DNA from: Cryptomeria japonica
Taxonomy: Eukaryota; Streptophyta; Pinopsida; Cupressales; Cupressaceae
Direction of reading: 5' to 3'
DNA: 64,000 nt
NCBI RefSeq assembly: GCF_030272615.1
Contig: NC_081412.1
Coordinates: 673,271,823 to 673,335,822, forward strand
The notes under the pieces are model-generated. The model was not told the origin of the DNA, did not search any database, and was given only the letters and a program-made list of their open reading frames with translations. The stretch's first letter is position 1. Each line of letters opens with the position of its first letter. Below are positions 1-11,660 of the stretch, one piece after another. A program made the translations under genes and the position numbers.

Positions 1-961
1 TTAGGGTTTATGCTACCGACCTATCTATTTTCCTATAAGGTCGATGTTGTGTCTCTTTCTGAGGTTGTTGGCAAAATTTGTGTGTGTGTATCCAAGAGAA
101 GGGATACGTGATTCTTGCTAGACCAAAAAGGATAGAAGTGATACCTACAGAGTGTAAGTGCAGAAGGTAAAGAGGAGCTTAAGCGGATCTGCATTGGCAT
201 TGAGTGCTGTTACCAGATCATTGTAATACTTGTTGATCTCTAACCACCTCAACAGTTGGAAAATCCCTTAATAGGGTAGCCTTAACCGGCTTGCTGTAAA
301 TCCTTTAATAGGTTAATTCAAAGCTATTGAGTTCAAAATCCTTTATCTATTGAGTTCTTAAAATCCTCTAACAAGGTAACCTTTAACAGGGTTTAACCCT
401 TAATTGGGTGTTCTAGCCATCCCTTAACTGGGTGATCCCTAATAGGATTGGTTCCTAGCAGAACCTATTGTAATGTCTCTAAACGAACAAGGCTCCTAAT
501 AGAGCAGACTTCTAAAGAGTTCAAAAAGAGCTTGTGGGTATTCATCCCCACCGTGGGTTTTCCCAGTTGGGTTTCCACGTGAAAAATATGTGTGTCATGT
601 GTGATGCTTTTATCTTGTGATGCTTTGCTATCTTCTATCAAGCATATAATGGTTCTGTGTTTTATGCCTATCAATAAAACATGTTGAACTAGTTGTTATT
701 ATGATCTAATGATAGATTACCTATTTATGCATAAGGGTGAAATGGCAGTGTAGCCTTGAGCTGAGTGAAAAGCTAAGTGAGTAACCAGTTAATGCTTGTC
801 TCAGTCATTCTTAGCTTTACCGATTGCACTCTGTTTCAAACCAGTGTCACTATTTGCCAGTCATTTGAAGTGTCTGCTATCAAACTAGTTTAGAATTGTA
901 TTTTTTTCTGTACTGATTCACCCCCCCCTCTCAGTACTAGGTTAGTACTATTCGTTCATCA
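1..961 (+). repeat. LTR fragment, copia-1 family (3' two thirds)
   Basis: This stretch aligns with the last ~900 bases of the LTR at 5754-7161. Both contain the run of phrases resembling 'aatcctctaacaaggtgatc', the 'tttcccagttgggtttccac' segment, and the C-tract followed by 'ctctcagta' that precedes the terminal 'ttc(g/t)ttcatca'. The first ~500 bases of the LTR are outside the window. No primer binding site follows at 962, so the junction with the next fragment is a rearrangement. Confidence 0.75.
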
Positions 962-968
962 TTGAGTT

Positions 969-1790
969 ATCAGGAGTAACCTCAGTAGAGGATTTGAAAA
1001 TCCAAGCTAATGGATCACCTTGTTAGAGGATTTGAAAAATAACCAAGCTTGTTAGAGCTTACCTGGATAGGGGATTTTAGTTTTGCTGTAATTGTTAGAA
1101 AATAATAGGGGTTTTCTTGATATGTTTGAATAGAACTATACTTGCTTGATTAGATCCTTTTTATGCTTCCGTCTGCCTTTACGCAATCTGCAGACACATC
1201 ATCCAATTCAGAAATCACACACTCAACTAATCTCTACCAGCACCCATTACAAAACAACTTCACTGACCTTATAAACAAATCAATTAGGTTGCCAACATAA
1301 GTCAAAAAGCTTATAGAGATTCCAAACAAGTCGGTTCAAGTATGACCATTGGATTACATAGCAATCTTTGCACATTAATTAACAAAGCCTTGACTTCTCT
1401 TTGATCACCTCTTTGATCTCTGTAACTCATCATGTGCTTTGCACTAGATGCAATACACTTTTCTCATTCCCTAGACAAAAGGTTACAACAATGCACCAAA
1501 AACATCTTGAAATTATTTTCATACAATGACCATACATGTCACCATCATTACCGCTCATCATCAAATCAAAAACCAACATAACCAATTCAACAATATCAAT
1601 CGGTTAGGGTTTAACAAAAAGAACTGGCAAGGTTTAACCTTTTACCAGTTACCAGTTTACAATTCCTTCATTAAGTTCATCCTACCATTTACAAGGCAAT
1701 ATCAACAATAATAGAAATATCATTACCGATTAATTGACATCAAAGACAACATAACATATCATTTATGCAATCTTCATGCAAATACCAACA
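969..1790 (-). repeat. Inverted LTR fragment of the copia-1 family
   Basis: Read on the minus strand, this is the 5' ~830 bases of a copia-1 type LTR. It starts at 1790 with TGTTGGTATTTGCATGAAG, matching the start of the LTR at 5754 (TTGCATGAAGATTGCAT), and runs through the 'ggtaagctctaacaa' and 'aggtgatccattagcttgg' phrases. It stops around 969 in mid-LTR. Its intact terminal TG abuts gag codons of copia-1 at 1791, so it looks like the truncated end of a minus-strand copy inserted into gag. Confidence 0.75.
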
Positions 1791-2581
1791 TATGCCATAG
1801 TAGTTAGTAAGGTGTTGAGAACCTTCCTATCGATCTACACTATCCGAGTTGTAGACATTCAGGAGCTAAAGTCAATTGACAAAACTAAGGTAACCCTTGA
1901 CTCCATGACTAGTAAGCTTACTTCTTTTGAATTAAATTCTTATGATGGTAGGATTTAGGAATCTGAATTAGCATTTAGAGCTTTAGTTTTTAACCCATCT
2001 ATTAGGAAAAGTAGAGATGTTAGTCACTGTCATGAATCTATATCTAGTAGATAAATTGATGATGAAGATAGTTTCATTGAGCTTGAAGCATTGCTGGCCA
2101 AGTGATTGCCCAGAGGTACTGGTAAATATAGAGGTAAATTACCTTTGAAATGTTTTGCATGCATCAAGATTGGACACATAGTTGTTAACTGTCCTAATGG
2201 TGATAATGAGCACAAGCGAGAGAAGTTCAAGAAGTACAAGGGAAAAGGAAAAAGAGATTGTCTTATTGCAATTGATTGTGGTATCACCGATGAGGAATCT
2301 GAAGGTGATGCTAATGAAGACATTGACTTTGTAGCCATTAAGAGGAGACATCTGATAAGAAAGCTTTAGTTTCTCGCATGGATAATTTTGATGATTGGAT
2401 TATTGATATTGGTTGCTCACATAACATGACCAGTGACCGAAGCAAATTTATTTCTTTGAAGGAATTTGATGGTGGAGTTGTAAGATTTGGTAATGACTCA
2501 CCCTGCATGGTTAAGGTAAGGGAACTATTTCTCTTAATGGGAAGAGCAGTGCAGATGATGTCTATTGGGTTGAAGGTCTAA
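1791..2581 (+). pseudogene. gag-pro: copia-1 gag (C-terminal part) and protease, broken
   Basis: Gag packages the element's RNA; the aspartic protease cuts the polyprotein. The N-terminal half of Gag is missing. What remains starts near KVLRTF (a conserved copia Gag segment), followed by one CCHC knuckle, CFACIKIGHIVVNC, at 2151-2192. The protease region at about 2396-2440 reads WIIDIGCSHNMTSD, where the family has D-S/T-G-C-S-x-H-M-T: the middle residue of the active triad is Ile. Stop codons split the frame at about 1956 and 2100, and a frameshift lies near 2510. Confidence 0.8.
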
Positions 2582-2592
2582 AACAAAATATT

Positions 2593-3560
2593 TTGAGTGT
2601 TGCTCAACTCAATGACAAAGGATATCCATTGGAGTTTAAGAATAGTATTTGCAAAATCTATGGGAGTAAAGGTGAACTAATTTTAACTAGCAAGAAGACT
2701 AAAGGTAACCTCTCTCACTTGAATCCTAGAGTCAACAACTATTTAATTGCTAAAATGGATGACTGTTGGCTTTGGCATAGGAGATTTTGTCATTTGAATT
2801 TTGATAACATTGTTAAAGTGAGTAAGTCCAAGACAAAGAGAGATTTGCCTCAGTTGGACAAACCAGTTAATGCTCTATGTAAGGAATGTCAGTTGGGAAA
2901 GAGGACATCCTCAAATTTTAAGAGAAAGTCTTTTTCCATGGAACATCTATTAGATTTGGTTCATATAGACCTCTATGGACAAATAAGGACTAAAAGTATT
3001 CAAGGTGATAGATATTTCATGATCTTCACTGATGATTGCTCAAGGATGATGTGGGTCACATTATTTAATAATAAAACATAAGCATTTGGTAAATTCAAGG
3101 CATTGAGGGCCTTAGCTAAAAAGGAGAGTGGTAAGAAGATAAAGTGTCTGAGGACTGATCAAGGTGGTGAATTTACTTATGAGGAATTCACTAGATATTG
3201 TGAAGAGAATGGTATCAAAAGGAAGCTTTCTACACCGAGGACACCACAACAAAATGGTATTGCAAAGAGGAACAACTGGTCAGTTGTTGAAGTTGCTAGA
3301 ATGATGTTGATAGAAGGAGGTGTAGTGAAAACCTTCTAGAGAGAAGCTGTCAGCACAACTATCTACACAATGAACATGATTTTAGTAAAAAGAGGTAAGG
3401 ATAAGAATCCTTATAAATAAAGGTATTTTAGATCACCTAATGTTAGTTATTTCAAGATATTTGGTAGAAAATGTTTTATTAAGAGAGGTAACTATATTAG
3501 AAAGTTTGAGGCTAAAAGTGATGAAGGTATATTTCTTAGGTGATTCCACTAAGAGTAAAG
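2593..3560 (+). pseudogene. int: copia-1 integrase, broken
   Basis: Integrase joins element DNA to the host chromosome. The HHCC zinc domain is complete by eye (H-x4-H in HRRFCH near 2774, then CKEC near 2878-2892). The DDE core follows: first Asp in HIDLYG (2967), second Asp in RTDQGGEF (3157). The third residue is lost: the segment normally ending NGVVERKN reads NGIAKRNN, with Lys (AAG, 3265-3267) for Glu. Stops at 3079 and 3337 and further decay after 3540 break it. The stretch 3560-3915 is the acidic linker to RT, with stops and no recognisable domain. Confidence 0.85.
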
Positions 3561-3915
3561 CCTACAAATGCTACAATAACTAGACACAAAGAATCATTGA
3601 GAGTGCTAATTTTTGAGTGCATGAGTATCTTGAATTCTCAAGGGAAACTAGTGTGGAGAAAAAGGATGAAGATCCTTGCATTTATTTTTGGAACCACAAC
3701 CTATGAAACCTGAAACCAGTAAAGTAAATACTGATGTACCAGTTCAACTAGAACATGTAGACTCAGAAGAAGAGGATGATAATGAAGAAGATGAACCTAA
3801 AGAAAATGATCATGTTATTATGAGGTATGTGAGACTCAATCACAATCGTGACTAGATTATTGGAGATAAGGATGTTGGAGTACTAACCAAAAGAAGAATT
3901 AGAGAGAATTCTTGC

Positions 3916-5465
3916 ATGATCTCCACTATTGAGCCTAAAACTGCTAAGGAAGCATTTGGAGATGATCATTGGGTCAAAGCTATGGAGGAGGGGCTTGATA
4001 AAATTGAGAAGAAAAATGCATGGACCTTAGTACCCTGTCCGATGAATAAAAATGTGATAGGTACTAAGTGGGTTTTCAGGAACAAGTTGAATGAAGATGG
4101 TGTAGTGGTCTAAAACAAAGATAAACTAGTTTGCAAAGGTTGTACACAAGAAGAAGGAGAATATTATGGTGAGAATTTTGTACCAATTGCTAGACTGGAA
4201 GGTGTCAGAACTTTACTGGCTTTTGCAGCTCATAAGGTATTCAAAGTATATCAGATGGATGTGAAGTATTTCTTTTTCAATAGAATACTAGAAGAAGTAT
4301 ACATTGAGCAGCCAGATGGTTATGCCTTAACTCATAAAAAATACATGGTATGTAAGTTGCACAAGGCACTATATGGAAATTAAAGAAAGCACTGAGAGCA
4401 TGGTATGAAAGGCTTCGTTCACATTTGATGAAGATAGGTTTTCAAAGAACTAGTGAAGATAGCAACATTTATCTCAAATCTGAAGGAGATAAGATACTAG
4501 TTAGTGAAGTATTTTTGGATGATATCATATTTGGAGGAAATGGTGACATGAGCAATGAATTTGCAAATGAAATGAAAAGTGAGTTTGAAATGTCTCTAGT
4601 GGGAGAGATAAAAACTTTCATAGGTTTGAAAATACAACAAATGAAGAGTGGTATTTTCATTACACAGTCTAAGTATGTGAAAGAGGTATTAATGATATGT
4701 GGTATGAGTGACTGTAAACCAGTTGGGACACCAATGGTTATAGGTTGTAAGTTTTCTAAGGAAGATTATGCCACATCTGTTGATGAAAAAGAGTATAGGT
4801 CAATGATTGGAAAATTGCACTATGTTGTTCATAGTAGACTGGATATAGCTCATGCAGTTGGTCTAGTTGCTAGATTTCAGAAGAATCCTAAGGAAACACA
4901 TTTGATAGCAACCAAGAGGATATTCAAATATTTGAAAGGTACTATTGACCATGGATTATGGTATCCATATGAAGGAAACTTTGACTTGAAGGTGCATACA
5001 GGTGCAGATTGGGTAGGTAATGTTAATGACTGAAAAATAACAACGAGTGGAGCATTCTTTCTTGGAGGAAAACTTGTTTCATGGAGTAGCAAGAAGCAGA
5101 GTTATATTTCACAGTCTACTACTAAAGCTGAGTATGTTGTTGCTTATATGAATTGTACCCAGGCTATCTAGATGAGACACATTTTGGAAGGTTTCAAGAT
5201 GAAATTTATAGAACCTGTAAAGATCTTATGTGATAGTACCAATGCCATGAATATTTCAAAGATCCCTATCTTGCACGCACAAACCAAGCACTTTGAATTG
5301 AAGTATCATTTCTCAAGGGAAAAAGTGCAGAGTAAAGATGTGATCTTGGAGCATGTTTCTACCAAGGAGCATCTTACATATATCTTTACTAAACCTTTTC
5401 CTAAGACTACTTTTGAGTATCTTAGAAGTCAGTTAGGGGTTGTACCCCTTCATGAGGTCAATTAA
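3916..5465 (+). pseudogene. pol (RT-RH): copia-1 reverse transcriptase and RNase H, broken
   Basis: RT copies element RNA to DNA and RNase H removes the template. The RT start is typical (WVKAMEEGLDKIEKK, then GTKWVFRNKLNEDG). Stops lie at 4111 and 4381, with a frameshift near 4380. The catalytic box reads FLDD at 4512-4523 where the family has Y(V/L)DD. RNase H keeps its acidic residues: Asp in TGADWVG, Glu in TTKAEYV and Asp in LCDSTNA. Stops remain at 5031 and 5169. The product ends at PLHEVN, a normal copia C-terminus. Confidence 0.85.
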
Positions 5466-5753
5466 GCATGATGTAGATTACATCAATCCCAAAGATACTT
5501 GCAAAATTTTTCAGCAGGATTTGTGTAGAAGTGGAGTTATTCCAGAGGGGGAGCATCAAGTTGTAGGTGGTTGATGTTGATCAGTGAGTTTGACAGTGCA
5601 TGTTTTACTTTCAATTTGGCATTGTTGTCAAAGGGGGATAACTATGTGATTTTTGGAGGTGAAGAATTGTAATGTAAACCACGATTCCTATTCACAATCA
5701 TAGCAATCAATGGTATTAATATGTGTATTGCCATCAATGCCAAAGGGGGAGAT
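5466..5753 (+). other. copia-1 3' untranslated region and polypurine tract
   Basis: There is no gene here. Three purine-rich blocks occur: AGAGGGGGAGCATCAAG near 5542, GTCAAAGGGGGATAAC near 5630, and the true polypurine tract AAAGGGGGAGAT at 5742-5753, directly before the LTR. The last two are preceded by similar 'ggcattgttgtc' and 'gccatcaatgcc' phrases, so the tract module looks duplicated. Confidence 0.75.
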
Positions 5754-7161
5754 TGGTTACATTGCATGAAGATTGCATTGATGATTTGTTATATTGTCAT
5801 TAATGTCAATAAACTAGTAATATTATTGTTATAATTATGTTTTGTAACTAGTAGGAAGAGCTAAGTGAAGGGAACTGTAACTACTAGATAAGTTTGTGGA
5901 GTGAACTGATGTTGCTAAGTATTGGAGAGTTGAACCGGTAAACCCTACCTGTTGTTTTGATAAACCCTAACTGATTAAGTCTAGTGAATTGGTTATATTG
6001 GTTTATGATTTGATGATGAGAGGTAATGATTATGACACATATGTATATTGTATGAGAAGAGCTTCAAAGTGTTTTTGGTGTGTTGAGTTAATTCCTTTTA
6101 TGTTGGGAATGGGCAATTATCTTGCGTGTAATGCAAAGCACGCGATAAGTTACTGAGTTCAATGAAGCGGTGATCAAGGAGAGGTTGAGGATTTGTTGAA
6201 TGATATGCATAGATTGATATGTAATCCAACGGTCATACCTAAACCAACTTGTTTGTAATCTATATGAGAGAATTATGTTTTTGTTATGATATCGACCTCA
6301 TTGATTTGTTTATAAGGTCAATGAGTTGACAATGTTGAATTGAGTGTGTGGTTGTCGAACTGGATGATGTATCTACAGTTTGTGTAAAAGAAGATAAGAG
6401 CATGAAAAGGATCTGAACAAGCAAGTGAAGTGCTATTCTAACATATTAGCAAACTCATGTTGTTTTCTAAGAATTACAACAGTAAAATCCCACAACTGGG
6501 TAAGCTCTAACAATCTTTGTGTTATTCAAATCCTCTAACCAGGTGATCCATTAGCTTGGATTCTAAATCCTTTACAAGGGTTACTCCTCACAGGTTATTG
6601 CTTCTAACAAGGCATTATAGTCAATCCCTTAACTAGGTGGTCCCTAACAGGATCTATTCTTGACAGGACTTTTTGTAAAAGCTTTAACAGGCTTGGCTCC
6701 TAACAGGGCAAACTTCAAAAGAGTTCAGATAGTTATCTTGTGAGTCTCATCTCACCATGTTTTTTCCCATTTGGGTTTCCATGTCAAAAATATTGTGTCA
6801 AGTGGTGAATGTTTTTGTGGTTATGTTTCTATGGCTGAATTGCTCAACTACTTATTTCACTTTGATAAGTTATGTTAACCGGTAACAATCTGAAATAAGC
6901 TTTTACTTATGTCAAGTAAAAGTATTTGGATGTTTGTGAGTTTCAAGTTTTTTACTATTATCTTTTATAACAGTCAACTAGTTTATCTTGACAGTTTAAT
7001 TCTGATAGAGATATTACATTTATGGTTTAGTGGTTTAACTTGTCAGTTTCCAAGTTTATTTTGAGAGGTTGATTCTGACTAAGGTGAAAGTTTATCAGTT
7101 TTCTATCTACTGATTCACCCCCCCCCTCTCAGTAGTTGATTGGATCCTTATTCTTTCATCA
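5754..7161 (+). repeat. 3' LTR of copia-1
   Basis: It begins TGGTTACATTGCATGAAG just after the polypurine tract; the inverted copy at 969-1790 begins TGTTGG, so two bases seem to be lost here. It ends in a C-tract, CTCTCAGTAG and TTCTTTCATCA, matching the end of the fragment at 1-961. Length is about 1.4 kb. The perfect 13-base palindrome TACCATCATGGTA follows at 7162-7174. Confidence 0.8.
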
Positions 7162-7922
7162 TACCATCATGGTAAATGAACAACAAATCCTCACATTTAC
7201 TTTTTCATGCAGTTGGTGTAAAATGAACATCAAATTTTTAATTTGGGGCCTAAAGTTGAACTCATATTTCAATTTGGTTTCAATTATTCTAATTAGGGTT
7301 TTAAAGGATAAATGAACTCACATAGGGCTAATTAGGATGGAAATGAAAAACAAATTTTCACATTCAAGTTGTTAGGGTGTTAGGTTTCCCAAGTCTTACA
7401 TTTCATTTTCACAAGCTTGAAACTTGTATATTTTCTAGTTTAAGCTTTACATTTTCTCCTTTGGGCATAAACTCATCATGGTTCTTTGAAATTGGATCAA
7501 TATATTGAAATTATAGTCAATTTTAAGGTCAACTAGGTCAAATTTTATCAAAATTAGGGTTCTTCATGCATGTTATGGTTTCAATTTTACAAGGTTTAAC
7601 TTGTGATTGATTATTTTTTTCTATTTTTATAGGTAGTCCACTCTTGCGCCTGTATGACAACTTTTTTCACTTATGTACTAAGTTTTTATGCCCATGCTTT
7701 AACTTTTTGTACCTATGTGCAAACATTTTGCACCTGTGTGCCAACTTTCTGTGCCTATATGCATAATTTTTGTGCCTGTGCAAGGGAAGAACCTAAGGTA
7801 AAAATATTCAATTTCACTTATAAATCATGTCAATTTTATTTTGTTTTTAGTTCTTTGGCTTTCTATTCTACTGATTATTTGTGCATCAACTTGGTGAACG
7901 TTGAAAAAGACAATACACAAAT
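7162..7922 (+). other. gypsy-2 5' leader, first segment
   Basis: This noncoding stretch has the same plan as the leaders of gypsy-1 (24953-25310) and gypsy-3 (minus strand, about 63600-62600): a T-rich block, a short tandem repeat, then a phrase like 'gattatttgtgcaacacctt'. Here the last reads 'gattatttgtgcatcaactt' at 7873-7892. Its right end (…GACAATACACAAAT, 7922) continues after element B at 46617 (CAAACTACTAACACATTT), and the junction matches gypsy-1 at about 25290-25320. Copia-1 hides or replaces the gypsy-2 5' LTR. Confidence 0.7.
7645..7785 (+). repeat. Degenerate tandem repeat in gypsy-2 leader
   Basis: There are about five or six imperfect units of 23-28 bases built on 'tttttgtgcctatgtgcata'. 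The weak open frame across it encodes a cysteine/phenylalanine repeat and is an artefact. A different repeat occupies the same place in gypsy-1 (25047-25155) and in gypsy-3 (62690-63220). Confidence 0.65.
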
Positions 7923-9010
7923 TGTTGGCTTGATGATGATTGTAATGAATGACATCATATGTTGTCAATGAAGGAACATGTACACACACATATGTTCACA
8001 TTATCTACCGGTGTTACTTCAAAGTTATTTTTATTATATTTCAACCGGTACTAGAATTTTTTGTTTAGAGATTATCAAACTAGTACCTAGAGACAACCGG
8101 TGTATATATATGTATATATAGAAACAACTCGACACCAACCTAAAAATCCAGTGGAGATTATTAGAGGAGAATTGAAGGATAATCTGTTTACATGTTGATA
8201 TGGTTAAATCCAATCAGTATTTCCATTCCAATCGGTATTCATTGACTGTGTGATGAGTTACCCTAACCAACAATTTTTGGCGATAATTTGTGATGAGTTA
8301 TGTTTGATTGTCTAGATTCACTGCACCTAGGAAATTGTGATAAAACTTCTAAGGCCGACATGAAATCAAAATGTCTACATAATGACATATGACGAGAAAA
8401 GGAGATATGTTATGGTATGTTGACTTGATGCGAAGAGAGAAGTGTTGAAGTGTTGAGAGTATTGCAGAGCATGTTGGCAATGAAGTATTGAATGCATAGA
8501 AAATGATCTATTCAAGCAAGTTGTGCTACTTCTAGATCACACCACTTGTTGTTTTCTAATCACTACAATAGTCAAATCCCCTAATTGGGTAAGCTCCAAC
8601 AAGCTTCATTGTACAAACCCTCTAACCAGGTGATCCAGTAGTTTAGATTATGAAATCCTCTACTGAGGTTACTCCTAACAGGGTACTAGCTTTAACAAGT
8701 TAAAGCTTTTAATAGAGCTTTGAGATCTTTAACATGATTCGCTCCTAGTAGAGCACTTTTGTAGACCTTAACCGGTCAGTTACCTATCACTACAGTTAGT
8801 TAACTTGTAGTCCCATCTCACCATGGTTTTTCCCATTTGGGTTTTCCACATATAATCACATGTGTTATGGTGGATGCTTTTATATCATTTTGGATAGCAT
8901 GCTTAGTGTTTAACAAACTTGCTAAGTACATCTACTGGTTAGTGTTTAAAGTAGTATTTTTTTTGGTGCCACTGATTCACCCCCCTTCTCAATACTTTAT
9001 AAGTCTATCA
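7923..9010 (+). repeat. 5' LTR of element B
   Basis: It starts TGTTGGCTTGATGATGAT and ends AAGTCTATCA. An alternating TATATA stretch near 8103-8122 is a plausible TATA region; the 3' LTR has a longer one at about 45693-45708. The LTR shares the phrases 'cccctaattgggtaagct', 'ccatggtttttcccatttgg' and the C-tract before its end with the other copia-type LTRs here. Confidence 0.85.
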
Positions 9011-9011
9011 A

Positions 9012-9024
9012 TTGGTATCAGAAC
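9012..9024 (+). promoter_or_regulatory. Primer binding site of element B (initiator tRNA-Met)
   Basis: TTGGTATCAGAAC lies one base after the 5' LTR. It matches the complement of the plant initiator tRNA-Met 3' end (TGGTATCAGAGC) except for one G-to-A change. Confidence 0.85.
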
Positions 9025-9072
9025 CTAACTTCTTTAAAGCCTAATCACTTGGAAGGGAACCCTAAAGCCACT

Positions 9073-10258
9073 ATGGGGGATATGAGCTACTTTGAGATGG
9101 CTAGAGTACTTGAAGCTACTAAGGATGAGCTTGAAAACCTAAGGGTCAGATTCAAAGCTTCTCAAGTCAAAAGGAGAGAGATAACTAAACAATATTTGGA
9201 AATATTTGACAACAATTCTTCAGACGAAGCCGACATTGATTTTTTAGCTGAAGAAGTTGAAAAACTGAACGGTGAAAAGCTAAATCTGAGGAGAAAGATA
9301 GAAAGCTTAACTATCCATATCAGTCAAGAACTAGAAGCCATGAGGATAGCTAGATCTTGAAATGACATCATCTCTAAGAAAAAACTTTGCAAAACAAAAT
9401 GAAGATCTTACTAGAGAACTCACTGAAGCCAAAGAGAAATTGAAAAAGTTCAACAAAAGTTCCACCTTGCTCGATGAGTAGATTCAATCACAAAGGATGA
9501 AAGGTGATACTTTTGGACTTGGTTTTAACACATCTGAGAAGGGAGAATCTTCCAGTACAAAGAGAAACATTCATAAGGACAAAACTATTCCTAAGGATAA
9601 TAAACCTACCAGTACGAAGGTTTTCAAACCTGTTTGCTTTGTTTGTCTTAAACCTGGTCATTCTGCAAATGTGTGTAGAAATAAACCCAATGGAAATATA
9701 AGCTACAATACAAATACTAGGTATATGGCTAAGAGATTTGAAGGTCATTGCTTCACATGCAAAATGTATGGACATAGATTAGTAGAATGCAGATATGAAG
9801 TAAATAATCTAGTACCTCATATGAATCCAATACCTAATGGCATCTAGATGAGAACCTATGATAACTGAGGTAACATGAAATGGCAGAGACCTTATGTCAT
9901 CTAGTTTAGTCCATTTGAGATGGAAAAGGTAACTAATGTCATTTGCACCATTTGTAACAATTTTGGTCATGTGGCTATGAATTACAGAAGGAGAACTAGA
10001 AGAGGAAATGCAGGACCTTGGAGATCATCTGGAATGGCTTGCTATCATTGTCATAAACTAGGAAACATGGTGAAGTTTTGTAGACCAAAAAAGAACAAAT
10101 CGGTTAATCATTATGATGATCAGAAAGGCAAGTAGAAGGTAAATATCGAGGAAACTAGAGAAGAGATGAAATGAATATGGAAAAAGAAGAGTGATGATAC
10201 ACATGTAGAAGAACCTTATCCTTCACCTAGTGTGGAGAATCCTACATTAGTGAACTGA
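9073..10258 (+). pseudogene. gag: Element B ORF1: Gag with coiled coil and four zinc knuckles, broken
   Basis: It is inferred to be the nucleocapsid protein that binds element RNA. The ATG at 9073 opens MGDMSYFEMARVLEATK, aligned with the start of D Gag. The first ~95 residues are a charged coiled coil (KRREITKQYLEIF, EEVEKLNGEKLNL). A stop at 9358 and a frameshift before 9490 separate it from the knuckle region, which has CFVCLKPGHSANVC (about 9638), CFTCKMYGHRLVEC (9749), CTICNNFGHVAMNY (9947, last Cys now Tyr) and CYHCHKLGNMVKFC (10039, His now Asn). The phrase before the knuckles (GLGF…EKGESSSTK) recurs in C, D and copia-2. Further stops lie at 9845 and 10134. No enzymatic domain follows. 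Confidence 0.8.
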
Positions 10259-10758
10259 GCCTTTTTGAGAGGGCTAAGCAGAGCATAGTGGTAAATCTAC
10301 TTCTAGACCCCTTGAAAGATGAGTGGTAAGAGAGTTTAAATTTTTGAGTTGATTATGCATAAAATCTTGATATCTTTTGACAATCAGATTTTCAAAAGTT
10401 TATCAATTAGTTTTACACCTGTTAATATTGTATGCATCATTAAGCGGCGTATTAGGGTTTGTAACCCTAGTAGTTGAGCATTTAATGCAGTAGGTAAAAA
10501 TGATAAAAGAAAGTTTTACTTTGTCATTTTTACCCTAAATGCGTTCGAGAGAAAATTCTTGAGCACTTGCAGAGAGAAGAAAGGATTGCTAGCTGATTTT
10601 TAGTCAAAATTATGTCATGATTTGCATGATCAAAGCTAATTCCAAGGTTAGTGAAGGTTGAACTGGTGTGCACTTGAGTAATCAATTGATAACCGAAGCA
10701 GTGCATGTAAATTGAGGTATTTCTTTGTTAATCCCACTTTGAATCTAGTTTATTTGAA
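10259..10758 (+). other. Element B spacer between gag and ORF2, with hairpin
   Basis: There is no gene. An inverted repeat at 10493-10507 and 10520-10534 (GGTAAAAATGATAAA / TTTGTCATTTTTACC, one mismatch, 12-base loop) is the only structure I see. The block AGGTATTT at about 10715 stands upstream of the ORF2 ATG and has counterparts in C and D. Confidence 0.55.
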
Positions 10759-10874
10759 ATGGCTTCATCTTCTAAACAAGTAGAGAGATTAATGATCACA
10801 TCAGAACCTATGGAGGTTGTGAAGTCAAACCGAATTGAATCTTATAATGCTTTATATCAAGTTCCTGATGGAGT
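10759..10874 (+). pseudogene. Element B ORF2, first 38 codons, interrupted by element C
   Basis: The ATG at 10759 starts MASSSKQVERLMITSEPME and the frame is open to DGV, where element C begins (10875). The last five bases, GGAGT, are repeated at 41423-41427 after C. Counting codons, 116 bases precede C, so the frame resumes at 41429, which is the frame of the ORF2 continuation at 41428-44309. The start is supported by a similar M-A/E-S-S opening in C (13148) and D (16296). Function is unknown. Confidence 0.75.
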
Positions 10875-11659
10875 TGTTGGAAAATGCACACTCCAATGAG
10901 AAATTGTAGGTGATTGAAGGTTTTGTCATTGATGGAAAACTTGCAATCATATGATACCGGCAAGACAAAGAAACCGGCACCGGCACCGATAGACAAACTC
11001 TACACCGGCACATAGAACACCAATAGTGAAAGGAAGGACAATAGCACCTTGGCCAACCTCAACTTTGTTTGAAGTGTGTTTTGTAATTAATCATTGTAAG
11101 CCGATATGGCAAGTTGTAATATGACTCATATATGTATGAGATCATTTTGTAATAGGAAAGATATGTGAAAGGATGCAAGATGAGTAGACCTAATATGCAA
11201 ATTATAGGTTAAGGGTTTATGTATGTAGCATAGCTTAAACCGGTACTAGATCTGGCATAGTAGATGCTAATCTGAAGTAGTGCAATACATTGGATGAATA
11301 TAATCCATTTTTGTAAGTCAATGTGACTTCTTTTGTAATTGAGCAGTGAGCTCTAGGCACTTGGCCTTCCTGCATGTGCAGGCCCCTATTGTAAGAGTAA
11401 TATTCCCTTATTGGCCAGTAATCGAATATTGTGGGTCACAAATCCCATTGAGGTTTTTCCCACACCGGGTTTCCTCATTAAAATACTATGTTATGGTGTG
11501 CTTCTCATGTAGTTGTTGTTATTCTTGTTTACTCTATTATTTCTAGTTTACCAGTACACAGTTTTAATATGTTTTTCATTTTTTAAGTCAAGTAAATTTA
11601 TAAACCAGTCAAATACTGATTCACCCCCCCCCCTCTCAATATCTTTCGGAATCCTAACA
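10875..11659 (+). repeat. 5' LTR of element C
   Basis: It starts TGTTGGAAAATGCACACTCC and ends GGAATCCTAACA. It contains 'ccggcaccggcaccg', which is 'ctggtactggcaccg' in the 3' copy: three C-to-T changes, one of them at a CpG. A solo copy of the same LTR lies inverted at 44310-45103. Confidence 0.9.
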
Positions 11660-11660
11660 A

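Larger units (their letters stand above)
1..7161 (+). mobile_element. copia-1: decayed Ty1/copia retrotransposon, left end outside window
   Basis: The element consists of an LTR fragment (1-961), a gag-pol remnant (1791-5465), a 3' untranslated region with a polypurine tract, and a 3' LTR (5754-7161). The order protease, integrase, RT, RNase H is diagnostic of Ty1/copia. An inverted LTR fragment (969-1790) lies where the 5' untranslated region and the start of gag should be, so that part is lost. After 7161 the sequence becomes the leader of gypsy-2, so copia-1 appears to sit inside gypsy-2. The target duplication cannot be checked because the left end is outside the window. Confidence 0.85.

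Noticed and set aside
7162-7174. Perfect palindrome TACCATCATGGTA after the copia-1 3' LTR
   Set aside because: A 13-base palindrome is expected by chance at this scale and no partner target site can be checked.
7654-7971. 105-codon Cys/Phe-rich frame
   Set aside because: It is built on the leader tandem repeat and runs across the junction into the 5' LTR of element B.
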